Part shown: piece after piece, positions 36,470-47,510 of the stretch
How the letters are laid out: each line of letters starts with the position of its first letter
How positions within the stretch are numbered: position 1 is the stretch's first letter
Assembly (NCBI RefSeq): GCF_016920785.2
Contig: NW_024610477.1
Span: 44,296-108,295, forward strand
Source: Ixodes scapularis
Lineage: Eukaryota; Arthropoda; Arachnida; Ixodida; Ixodidae
Length of the DNA stretch: 64,000 nt
Direction: 5' to 3'
Notes under the pieces: generated by a model
The model's database searches: none
What the model was told of the DNA's origin: nothing
Seen by the model: the letters and a program-made list of their open reading frames with translations, nothing else
Translations under genes and position numbers: made by a program

Positions 36470-36960
36470 AAACCGCGCCGAACGTCTCTCGTCAGGCAGT
36501 GCTTACTCCAATAATTCGCTTTCACCGAGGCAATAGGCGAGATCGTGGTCACGGTGAACGAATAAAACCGCGCCGAACGTCTCTCGTCAGGCCGTGCTTA
36601 CTCCAATAATTCGCTTTCACCGAGGCAATAGGCGAGATCGTGGTCACGGTGAACGAATAAAACGGCGCCAAACGTCTCTCGTCAGGCCGTGCTCTCTCCA
36701 ATAATTCGCTTTCACCGAGGCAATAGGCGAGATCGTGGTCACGGTGAACGAATAAAACCGCGCCGAACGTCTCTCGTCAGGCCGTGCTCACTCCAATAAT
36801 TCGCTTTCACCGAGGCAATAGGCGAGATCGTGGTCACGGTGAACGAATAAAACCGCGCCGAACGTCTCTCGTCAGGCCGTGCTTACTCCAATAATCCGCT
36901 TTCACCGAGGCAATAGGCGAGATCGTGGTCACGGTGAACGAATAAAACGGCGCCAAACGT
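36470..36960. repeat. Cluster of CTTACTCC units with a CA intermediate
   Basis: CTTACTCC units (GTGCTT starts at 36,499, 36,594 and 36,879) cluster within five units, while only fifteen are seen in the whole window. A fourth unit at about 36,786 reads GTGCTCACTCC, which has the second change (T17A) without the first (C16T). This looks like either an intermediate between the CT and TA forms or a partial conversion. Each of the four is preceded by a C81-G87 unit end. Confidence 0.75.
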
Positions 36961-37759
36961 CTCTCGTCAGGCCGTGCTCTCTCCAATAATTCGCTTTCAC
37001 CGAGGCAATAGGCGAGATCGTGGTCACGGTGAACGAATAAAACCGCGCCAAACGTCTCTCGTCAGGCCGTGCTCTCTCCAATAATTCGCTTTCACCGAGG
37101 CAATAGGCGAGATCGTGGTCACGGTGAACGAATAAAACGGCGCCAAACGTCTCTCGTCAGGCCGTGCTCTCTCCAATAATTCGCTTTCACCGAGGCAATA
37201 GGCGAGATCGTGGTCACGGTGAACGAATAAAACGGCGCCAAACGTCTCTCGTCAGGCCGTGCTCTCTCCAATAATTCGCTTTCACCGAGGCAATAGGCGA
37301 GATCGTGGTCACGGTGAACGAATAAAACCGCGCCAAACGTCTCTCGTCAGGCCCTGCTCTCTCCAATAATTCGCTTTCACCGAGGCAATAGGCGAGATCG
37401 TGGTCACGGTGAACGAATAAAACGGCGCCAAACGTCTCTCGTCAGGCCGTGCTCTCTCCAATATTTCGCTTTCACCGAGGCAATAGGCGAGATCGTGGTC
37501 ACGGTGAACGAATAAAACCGCGCCAAACGTCTCTCGTCAGGCCGTGCTCTCTCCAATAATTCGCTTTCACCGAGGCAATAGGCGAGATCGTGGTCACGGT
37601 GAACGAAAAAACCGCGCCAAACGTCTCTCGTCAGGCCGTGCTCTCTCCAATAATTCGCTTTCACCGAGGCAATAGGCGAGATCGTGGTCACGGTGAACGA
37701 ATAAAACCGCGCCAAACGTCTCTCGTCAGGCCGTGCTCTCTCCAATAATTCGCTTTCAC

Positions 37760-40705
37760 CGAGGCAATAGCCGAGATCGTGGTCACGGTGAACGAATAAA
37801 ACGGCGCCAAACGTCTCTCGTCAGGCCGTGCTCTCTCCAATAATTCGCTTTCACCGAGGCAATAGCCGAGATCGTGGTCACGGTGAACGAATAAAACGGC
37901 GCCAAACGTCTCTCGTCAGGCCGTGCTCTCTCCAATAATTCGCTTTCACCGAGGCAATAGGCGAGATCGTGGTCACGGTGAACGAATAAAACCGCGCCGA
38001 ACGTCTCTTTTCAGGCCGTGCTCTCTCCAATAATTCGCTTTCACCGAGGCAATAGGCGAGATCGTGGTCACGGTGAACGAATAAAACCGCGCCGAACGTC
38101 TCTCGTCAGGCCGTGCTCTCTCCAATAATTCGCTTTCACCGAGGCAATAGGCGAGATCGTGGTCACGGTGAACGAATAAAACCGCGCCAAACGTCTCTCG
38201 TCAGGCCGTACTCTCTCCAATAATTCGCTTTCACCGAGGCAATAGGCGAGATCGTGGTCACGGTGAACGAATAAAACCGCGCCGAACGTCTCTCGTCAGG
38301 CCGTGCTCTCTCCAATAATTCGCTTTCACCGAGGCAAGAGGCAAGATCGTGGTCACGGTGAACGAATAAAACCGCGCCGAACGTCTCTCGTCAGGCCGTG
38401 CTCTCTCCAATAATTCGCTTTCACCGAGGCAATAGGCGAGATCGTGGTCACGGTGAACGAATAAAACCGCGCCGAACGTCTCTCGTCAGGCCGTGCTCTC
38501 TCCAATAATTCGCTTTCACCGAGGCAATAGGCGAGATCGTGGTAGCGGTGAACGAATAAAACGGCGCCAAACGTCTCTCGTCAGGCCGTGCTCTCTCCAA
38601 TAATTCGCTTTCACCGAGGCAATAGGCGAGATCGTGGTCACGGTGAACGAATAAAACCGCGCCGAACGTCTCTCGTCAGGCCGTGCTCTCTCCAATAATT
38701 CGCTTTCACCGAGGCAATAGGCGAGATCGTGGTAGCGGTGAACGAATAAAACGGCGCCAAACGTCTCTCGTCAGGCCGTGCTCTCTCCAATAATTCGCTT
38801 TCACCGAGGCAATAGGCGAGATCGTGGTCACGGTGAACGAATAAAACCGCGCCGAACGTCTCTCGTCAGGCCGTGCTCTCTCCAATAATTCGCTTTCACC
38901 GAGGCAATAGGCGAGATCGTGGTCACGGTGAACGAATAAAACCGCGCCGAACGTCTCTCGTCAGGCCGTGCTCTCTCCAATAATTCGCTTTCACCGAGGC
39001 AATAGGCGAGATCGTGGTAGCGGTGAACGAATAAAACGGCGCCAAACGTCTCTCGTCAGGCCGTGCTCTCTCCAATAATTCGCTTTCACCGAGGCAATAG
39101 GCGAGATCGTGGTCACGGTGAACGAATAAAACCGCGCCGAACGTCTCTCGTCAGGCCGTGCTCTCTCCAATAATTCGCTTTCACCGAGGCAATAGGCGAG
39201 ATCGTGGTAGCGGTGAACGAATAAAACGGCGCCAAACGTCTCTCGTCAGGCCGTGCTCTCTCCAATAATTCGCTTTCACCGAGGCAATAGGCGAGATCGT
39301 GGTCACGGTGAACGAATAAAACCGCGCCGAACGTCACTCGTCAGGCCGTGCTCTCTCCAATAATTCGCTTTCACCGAGGCAATAGGCGAGATCGTGGTCA
39401 CGGTGAACGAATAAAACGGCGCCAAACGTCTCTCGTCAGGCCGTGCTCTCTCCAATAATTCGCTTTCACCGAGGCAATAGGCGAGATCGTGGTCACGGTG
39501 AACGAATAAAACCGCGCCGAACGTCTCTCGTCAGGCCGTGCTCTCTCCAATAATTCGCTTTCACCGAGGCAATAGGCGAGATCGTGGTCACGGTGAACGA
39601 ATAAAGCCGCGCCAAACGTCTCTCGTCAGGCCGTGCTCTCTCCAATAATTCGCTTTCACCGAGGCAATAGGCGAGATCGTGGTCACGGTGAACGAATAAA
39701 ACCGCGCCGAACGTCTCTCGTCAGGCCGTGCTCTCTCCAATAATTCGCTTTCACCGAGGCAATAGGCGAGATCGTGGTCACGGTGAACGAATAAAACGGC
39801 GCCAAACGTCTCTCGTCAGGCCGTGCTCTCTCCAATAATTCGCTTTCACCGAGGCAATAGGCGAGATCGTGGTCACGGTGAACGAATAAAACCGCGCCAA
39901 ACGTCTCTCGTCAGGCCGTGCTCTCTCCAATAATTCGCTTTCACCGAGGCAATAGGCGAGATCGTGGTCACGGTGAACGAATAAAACGGCGCCAAACGTC
40001 TCTCGTCAGGCCGTGCTCTCTCCAATAATTCGCTTTCACCGAGGCAATAGGCGAGATCGTGGTCACGGTGAACGAATAAAACCGCGCCAAACGTCTCTCG
40101 TCAGGCCGTGCTCTCTCCAATAATTCGCTTTCACCGAGGCAATAGGCGAGATCGTGGTCACGGTGAACGAATAAAACCGCGCCAAACGTCTCTCGTCAGG
40201 CCGTGCTCTCTCCAATAATTCGCTTTCACCGAGGCAATAGGCGAGATCGTGGTCACGGTGAACGAATAAAACCGCGCCGAACGTCTCTCGTCAGGCCGTG
40301 CTTACTCCAATAATTCCCTTTCACCGAGGCAGTAGGCGAGATCGTGGTCACGGTGAACGAATAAAACCGCGCCAAACGTCTCTCGTCAGGCCGTGCTCTC
40401 TCCAATAATTCGCTTTCACCGAGGCAATAGGCGAGATCGTGGTCACGGTGAACGAATAAAACGGCGCCAAACGTCTCTCGTCAGGCCGTGCTCTCTCCAA
40501 TAATTCGCTTTCACCGAGGCAATAGCCGAGATCGTGGTCACGGTGAACGAATAAAACCGCGCCAAACGTCTCTCATCAGGCCGTGCTCTCTCCAATAATT
40601 CGCTTTCACCGAGGCAATAGGCGAGATCGTGGTCACGGTCAACGAATAAAACCGCGCCAAACGTCTCTCGTCAGGCCGTGCTCTCTCCAATAATTCGCTT
40701 TCACC
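37760..40705. repeat. Copy 1 of a large duplicated block (31 units)
   Basis: It pairs with 41,276-43,555. The left part matches at 3,516 bp (37 units plus one inserted base), with CTCTTTTCAG at 38,005 and 41,521 as marker. The right part matches at 2,851 bp (30 units plus one base), with GGTAGCGG at 39,206 and 42,057 and CTTACTCC followed by ATTCCCTTT at 40,301 and 43,152. Across the right part, about seventeen consecutive units agree at 49, 81 and 87. The seven-unit shift between the two parts coincides with extra GGTAGCGG units in this copy. Confidence 0.85.
38540..39220. repeat. Local amplification of GGTAGCGG units inside copy 1
   Basis: Four units with GGTAGCGG in place of GGTCACGG lie at 38,541, 38,731, 39,016 and 39,206, spaced two, three and two units. 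Each is followed by a G81-A87 end, and the units between end in C81-G87. The partner block has a single GGTAGCGG unit (42,057). I infer growth by about seven units in this copy, or loss in the other. The CA-to-AG change removes the CACG half of the small palindrome at unit positions 56-65. Confidence 0.75.
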
Positions 40706-41275
40706 GAGGCAATAGCCGAGATCGTGGTCACGGTGAACGAATAAAACCGCGCCAAACGTCTCTCGTCAGGCCGTGCTCTCTCCAATAATTCGCTTTCACC
40801 GAGGCAATAGCCGAGATCGTGGTCACGGTGAACGAATAAAATGGCGCCAAACGTCTCTCGTCAGGCCGTGCTCTCTCCAATAATTCGCTTTCACCGAGGC
40901 AATAGGCGAGATCGTGGTCACGGTGAACGAATAAAACCGCGCCAAACGTCTCTCGTCAGGCCGTGCTCTCTCCAATAATTCGCTTTCACCGAGGCAATAG
41001 CCGAGATCGTGGTCACGGGTGAACGAATAAAACGGCGCCAAACGTCTCTCGTCAGGCCGTGCTCTCTCCAATAATTCGCTTTCACCGAGGCAATAGCCGA
41101 GATCGTGGTCACGGTGAACGAATAAAACCGCGCCAAACGTCTCTCGTCAGGCCGTGCTCTCTCCAATAATTCGCTTTCACCGAGGCAATAGGCGAGATCG
41201 TGGTCACGGTGAACGAATAAAACCGCGCCAAACGTCTCTCGTCAGGCCGTGCTCTCTCCAATAATTCGCTTTCAC

Positions 41276-43555
41276 CGAGGCAATAGCCGAGATCGTGGTC
41301 ACGGTGAACGAATAAAACGGCGCCAAACGTCTCTCGTCAGGCCGTGCTCTCTCCAATAATTCGCTTTCACCGAGGCAATAGCTGAGATCGTGGTCACGGT
41401 GAACGAATAAAACGGCGCCAAACGTCTCTCGTCAGGCCGTGCTCTTTCCAATAATTCGCTTTCACCGAGGCAATAGGCGAGATCGTGGTCACGGTGAACG
41501 AATAAAACCGCGCCGAACGTCTCTTTTCAGGCCGTGCTCTCTCCAATAATTCGCTTTCACCGAGGCAATAGGCGAGATCGTGGTCACGGTGAACGAATAA
41601 AACCGCGCCGAACGTCTCTCGTCAGGCCGTGCTCTCTCCAATAATTCGCTTTCACCGAGGCAATAGGCGAGATCGTGGTCACGGTGAACGAATAAAACCG
41701 CGCCAAACGTCTCTCGTCAGGCCGTGCTCTCTCCAATAATTCGCTTTCACCGAGGCAATAGGCGAAATCGTGGTCACGGTGAACGAATAAAACCGCGCCG
41801 AACGTCTCTCGTCAGGCCGTGCTCTCTCCAATAATTCGCTTTCACCGAGGCAATAGGCGAGATCGTGGTCACGGTGAACGAATAAAACCGCGCCGAACGT
41901 CTCTCGTCAGGCCGTGCTCTCTCCAATAATTCGCTTTCACCGAGGCAATGGGCGAGATCGTGGTCACGGTGAACGAATAAAACCGCGCCGAACGTCTCTC
42001 GTCAGGCCGTGCTCTCTCCAATAATTCGCTTTCACCGAGGCAATAGGCGAGATCGTGGTAGCGGTGAACGAATAAAACGGCGCCAAACGTCTCTCGTCAG
42101 GCCGTGCTCTCTCCAATAATTCGCTTTCACCGAGGCAATAGGCGAGATCGTGGTCACGGTGAACGAATAAAACCGCGCCGAACGTCTCTCGTCAGGCCGT
42201 GCTCTCTCCAATAATTCGCTTTCACCGAGGCAATAGGCGAGATCGTGGTCACGGTGAACGAATAAAACGGCGCCAAACGTCTCTCGTCATTCCGTGCTCT
42301 CTCCAATAATTCGCTTTCACCGAGGCAATAGGCGAGATCGTGGTCACGGTGAACGAATAAAACCGCGCCGAACGTCTCTCGTCAGGCCGTGCTCTCTCCA
42401 ATAATTCGCTTTCACCGAGGCAATAGGCGAGATCGTGGTCACGGTGAACGAATAAAACCGCGCCAAACGTCTCTCGTCAGGCCGTGCTCTCTCCAATAAT
42501 TCGCTTTCACCGAGGCAATAGGCGAGATCGTGGTCACGGTGAACGAATAAAACCGCGCCGAACGTCTCTCGTCAGGCCGTGCTCTCTCCAATAATTCGCT
42601 TTCACCGAGGCAATAGGCGAGATCGTGGTCACGATGAACGAATAAAACGGCGCCAAACGTCTCTCGTCAGGCCGTGCTCTCTCCAATAATTCGCTTTCAC
42701 CGAGGCAATAGGCGAGATCGTGGTCACGGTGAACGAATAAAACCGCGCCAAACGTCTCTCGTCAGGCCGTGCTCTCTCCAATAATTCGCTTTCACCGAGG
42801 CAATAGGCGAGATCGTGGTCACGGTGAACGAATAAAACGGCGCCAAACGTCTCTCGTCAGGCCGTGCTCTCTCCAATAATTCGCTTTCACCGAGGCAATA
42901 GGCGAGATCGTGGTCACGGTGAACGAATAAAACCGCGCCAAACGTCTCTCGTCAGGCCGTGCTCTCTCCAATAATTCGCTTTCACCGAGGCAATAGGCGA
43001 GATCGTGGTCACGGTGAACGAATAAAACCGCGCCAAACGTCTCTCGTCAGGCCGTGCTCTCTCCAATAATTCGCTTTCACCGAGGCAATAGGCGAGATCG
43101 TGGTCACGGTGAACGAATAAAACCGCGCCGAACGTCTCTCGTCAGGCCGTGCTTACTCCAATAATTCCCTTTCACCGAGGCAATAGGCGAGATCGTGGTC
43201 ACGGTGAACGAATAAAACCGCGCCAAACGTCTCTCGTCAGGCCGTGCTCTGTCCAATAATTCGCTTTCACCGAGGCAATAGGCGAGATCGTGGTCACGGT
43301 GAACGAATAAAACGGCGCCAAACGTCTCTCGTCAGGCCGTGCTCTCTCCAATAATTCGCTTTCACCGAGGCAATAGCCGAGATCGTGGTCACGGTGAACG
43401 AATAAAACCGCGCCAAACGTCTCTCGTCAGGCCGTGCTCTTTCCAATAATTCGCTTTCACAGAGGCAATAGGCGAGATCGTGGTCACGGTGAACGAATAA
43501 AACCGCGCCAAACGTCTCTCGTCAGGCCGTGCTCTCTCCAATAATTCGCTTTCAC
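41276..43555. repeat. Copy 2 of the large duplicated block (24 units)
   Basis: This is the partner of 37,760-40,705, shorter by seven units. It brings a run of G49-only units into an otherwise C49-rich region, as expected if it was copied from domain 5. The left edge lies at a C49-G81 unit near 41,287 (partner near 37,771). Private changes include GTCATTCCG near 42,288 and CACGATGAAC near 42,633, so it has begun to diverge. Confidence 0.85.
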
Positions 43556-43659
43556 CGAGGCAATAGGCGAGATCGTGGTCACGGTGAACGAATAAAACCG
43601 CGCCAAACGTCTCTCGTCAGGCCGTGCTCTCTCCAATAATTCGCTTTCACCGAGGCAAT

Positions 43660-44190
43660 AGGCGAGATCGTGGTCACGGTGAACGAATAAAACGGCGCCA
43701 AACGTCTCTCGTCAGGCCGTGCTCCCTCCAATAATTCGCTTTCACCGAGGCAATAGCCGAGATCGTGGTCACGGTGAACGAATAAAACCGCGCCAAACGT
43801 CTCTCGTCAGGCCGTGCTCTCTCCAATAATTCGCTTTCACCGAGGCAATAGGCGAGATCGTGGTCACGGTGAACGAATAAAACGGCGCCAAACGTCTCTC
43901 GTCAGGCCGTGCTCTCTCCAATAATTCGCTTTCACCGAGGCAATAGCCGAGATCGTGGTCACGGTGAACGAATAAAACCGCGCCAAACGTCTCTCGTCAG
44001 GCCGTGCTCTCTCCAATAATTCGCTTTCACCGAGGCAATAGGCGAGATCGTGGTCACGGTGAACGAATAAAACGGCGCCAAACGTCTCTCGTCAGGCCGT
44101 GCTCTCTCCAATAATTCGCTTTCACCGAGGCAATAGCCGAGATCGTGGTCACGGTGAACGAATAAAACCGCGCCAAACGTCTCTCGTCAG
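43660..44190. repeat. 190-bp dimer higher-order repeat
   Basis: Units alternate strictly between a C49-C81-A87 form and a G49-G81-A87 form, two linked differences per unit. The same dimer is seen at about 46,950-47,510. A dimer of 190 bp is close to common nucleosome spacing, but that link is inference. Confidence 0.7.
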
Positions 44191-46949
44191 GCCGTGCTCT
44201 CTCCAATAATTCGCTTTCACCGAGGCAATAGCCGAGATCGTGGTCACGGTGAACGATTAAAACCGCGCCGAACGTCTCTCGTCAGTTCGTGCTCTCTCCA
44301 ATAATTCGCTTTCACCGAGGCAATAGCCGAGATCGTGGTCACGGTGAACGAATAAAACCGCGCCGAACGTCTCTCGTCAGGCCGTGCTCTCTCCAATAAT
44401 TCGCTTTCACCGAGGCAATAGCCGAGATCGTGGTCACGGTGAACGAATAAAACGGCGCCAAACGTCTCTCGTCAGGCCGTGCTCTATCTCCAATAATTCG
44501 CTTTCACCAAGGCAATAGCCGAGATCGTGGTCACGGTGAACGAATAAAACCGCGCCGAACGTCTCTCGTCAGGCCGTGCTCTCTCCAATAATTCGCTTTC
44601 ACCGAGGCAATAGGCGAGATCGTGGTCACGGTGAACGAATAAAACGGCGCCAAACGTCTCTCGTCAGGCCGTGCTCTCTCCAATAATTCGCTTTCACCGA
44701 GGCAATAGCCGAGATCGTGGTCACGGTGAACGAATAAAACCGCGCCAAACGTCTCTCGTCAGGCCGTGCTCTCTCCAATAATTCGCTTTCACCGAGGCAA
44801 TAGCCGAGATCGTGGTCACGGTGAACGAATAAAACCGCGCCGAACGTCTCTCGTCAGGCCGTGCTCTCTCCAATAATTCGCTTTCACCGAGGTAATAGCC
44901 GAGATCGTGGTCACGGTGAACGAATAAAACCGCGCCAAACGTCTCTCGTCAGGCCGTGCTCTCTCCAATAATTCGCTTTCACCGAGGCAATAGCCGAGAT
45001 CGTGGTCACGGTGAACGAATAAAACCGCGCCGAACGTCTCTCGTCAGGCCGTGCTCTCTCCAATAATTCGCTTTCACCGAGGCAATAGCCGAGATCGTGG
45101 TCACGGTGAACGAATAAAACCGCGCCGAACGTCTCTCGTCAGGCCGTGCTCTCTCCAATAATTCGCTTTCACCGAGGCAATAGCCGAGATCGTGGTCACG
45201 GTGAACGAATAAAACGGCGCCAAACGTCTCTCGTCAGGCCGTGCTCTCTCCAATAATTCGCTTTCACCGAGGCAATAGCCGAGATCGTGGTCACGGTGAA
45301 CGAATAAAAACCGCGCCAAACGTCTCTCGTCAGGCCGTGCTCTCTCCAATAATTCGCTTTCACCGAGGCAATAGGCGAGATCGTGGTCACGGTGAACGAA
45401 TAAAACCGCGCCAAACGTCTCTCGTCAGGCCGTGCTCTCTCCAATAATTCGCTTTCACCGAGGCAATAGCCGAGATCGTGGTCACGGTGAACGAATAAAA
45501 CCGCGCCAAACGTCTCTCGTCAGGCCGTGCTCTCTCCAATAATTCGCTTTCACCGAGGCAATAGCCGAGCTCGTGGTCACGGTGAACGAATAAAACGGCG
45601 CCAAACGTCTCTCGTCAGGCCGTGCTCTCTCCAATAATTCGCTTTCACCGAGGCAATAGGCGAGATCGTGGTCACGGTGAACGAATAAAACCGCGCCAAA
45701 CGTCTCTCGTCAGGCCGTGCTCTCTCCAATAATTCGCTTTCACCGAGGCAATAGCCGAGATCGTGGTCACGGTGAACGAATAAAACGGCGCCAAACGTCT
45801 CTCGTCAGGCCGTGCTCTCTTCAATAATTCGCTTTCACCGAGGCAATAGCCGAGATCGTGGTCACGGTGAACGAATAAAACGGCGCCAAACGTCTCTCGT
45901 CAGGCCGTGCTCTCTCCAATAATTCGCTTTCACCGAGGCAATAGGCGAGATCGTGGTCACGGTGAACGAATAAAACCGCGCCGAACGTCTCTCGTCAGGC
46001 CGTGCTCTCTCCAATAATTCGCTTTCACCGAGGCAATAGCCGAGATCGCGGTCACGGTGAACGAATAAAACGGCGCCAAACGTCTCTCGTCAGGCCGTGC
46101 TCTCTCCAATAATTCGCTTTCACCGAGGCAATAGGCGAGATCGTGGTCACGGTGAACGAATAAAACCGCGCCGAACGTCTCTCGTCAGGCCGTGCTCTCT
46201 CCAATAATTCGCTTTCACCGAGGCAATAGCCGAGATCGTGGTCACGGTGAACGAATAAAACCGCGCCAAACGTCTCTCGTCAGGCCGTGCTCTCTCCAAT
46301 AATTCGCTTTCACCGAGGCAATAGCCGAGATCGTGGTCACGGTGAATGAATAAAACGGCGCCAAATGTCTCTCGTCAGGCCGTGCTCTATCCAATAATTC
46401 GCTTTCACCGAGGCAATAGCCGAGATCGTGGTCACGGTGAACGAATAAAACCGCGCCAAACGTCTCTCGTCAGGCCGTGCTCTCTACAATAATTCGCTTT
46501 CACCGAGGCAATAGGCGAGATCGTGGTCACGGTGAACGAATAAAACGGCGCCAAACGTCGCTCGTCAGGCCGTGCTCTCTCCAATAATTCGCTTTCACCG
46601 AGGCAATAGGCGAGATCGTGGTCACGGTGAACGAATAAAACGGCGCCAAACGTCTCTCGTCAGGCCGTGCTCTCTCCAATAATTCGCTTTCACCGAGGCA
46701 ATAGGCGAGATCGTGGTCACGGTGAACGAATAAAACCGCGCCGAACGTCTCTCGTCAGGCCGTGCTCTCTCCAATAATTCGCTTTCACCGAGGCAATAGG
46801 CGAGATCGTGGTCACGGTGAACGAATAAAACCGCGCCAAACGTCTCTCGTCAGGCCGTGCTCTCTCCAATAATTCGCTTTCACCGAGGCAATAGGCGAGA
46901 TCGTGGTCACGGTGAACGAATAAAACCGCGCCAAACGTCTCTCGTCAGG

Positions 46950-47510
46950 CCGTGCTCTCTCCAATAATTCGCTTTCACCGAGGCAATAGGCGAGATCGTG
47001 GTCACGGTGAACGAATAAAACGGCGCCAAAGGTCTCTCGTCAGGCCGTGCTCTCTCCAATAATTCGCTTTCACCGAGGCAATAGCCGAGATCGTGGTCAC
47101 GGTGAACGAATAAAACCGCGCCAAACGTCTCTCGTCAGGCCGTGCTCTCTCCAATAATTCGCTTCCACCGAGGCAATAGGCGAGATCGTGGTCACGGTGA
47201 ACGAATAAAACGGCGCCAAACGTCTCTCGTCAGGCCGTGCTCTCTCCAATAATTCGCTTTCACCGAGGCAATAGCCGAGATCGTGGTCACGGTGAACGAA
47301 TAAAACCGCGCCAAACGTCTCTCGTCAGGCCGTGCTCTCTCCAATAATTCGCTTTCACCGAGGCAATAGGCGAGATCGTGGTCACGGTGAACGAATAAAA
47401 CGGCGCCAAACGTCTCTCGTCAGGCCGTGCTCTCTCCAATAATTCGCTTTCACCGAGGCAATAGCCGAGATCGTGGTCACGGTGAACGAATAAAACCGCG
47501 CCAAACGTCT
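46950..47510. repeat. 190-bp dimer higher-order repeat, second block
   Basis: Three successive pairs alternate G49-G81-A87 and C49-C81-A87, the same dimer as at 43,660-44,190. It ends where consecutive C49 units begin near 47,565. Single private changes (AAAGGTCTC near 47,031, GCTTCCACC near 47,164) show the pairs are not identical copies. Confidence 0.7.

Larger units (their letters stand above)
31601..40500. repeat. Domain 5: mainly G49 units
   Basis: I find only three C49 units here, near 33,119, 37,771 and 37,866. C81-A87 dominates to about 33,000, then C81 and G81 mix. Length changes are single-base losses near 36,154 and 37,608. The right end holds the first copy of the large duplication described at 37,760-40,705. 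Confidence 0.65.

Noticed and set aside
34311..37360. Duplication inferred from GGCCCTGCTC at 34,311 and 37,350 (32 units apart)
   Set aside because: Flanking unit states disagree directly after the marker, so one shared change is not enough.
37404..41071. Minus-strand frames at 37,404-37,745 and 40,823-41,071
   Set aside because: Each crosses a single-base length change (37,608 and 41,019). They are the same satellite peptide shadow.
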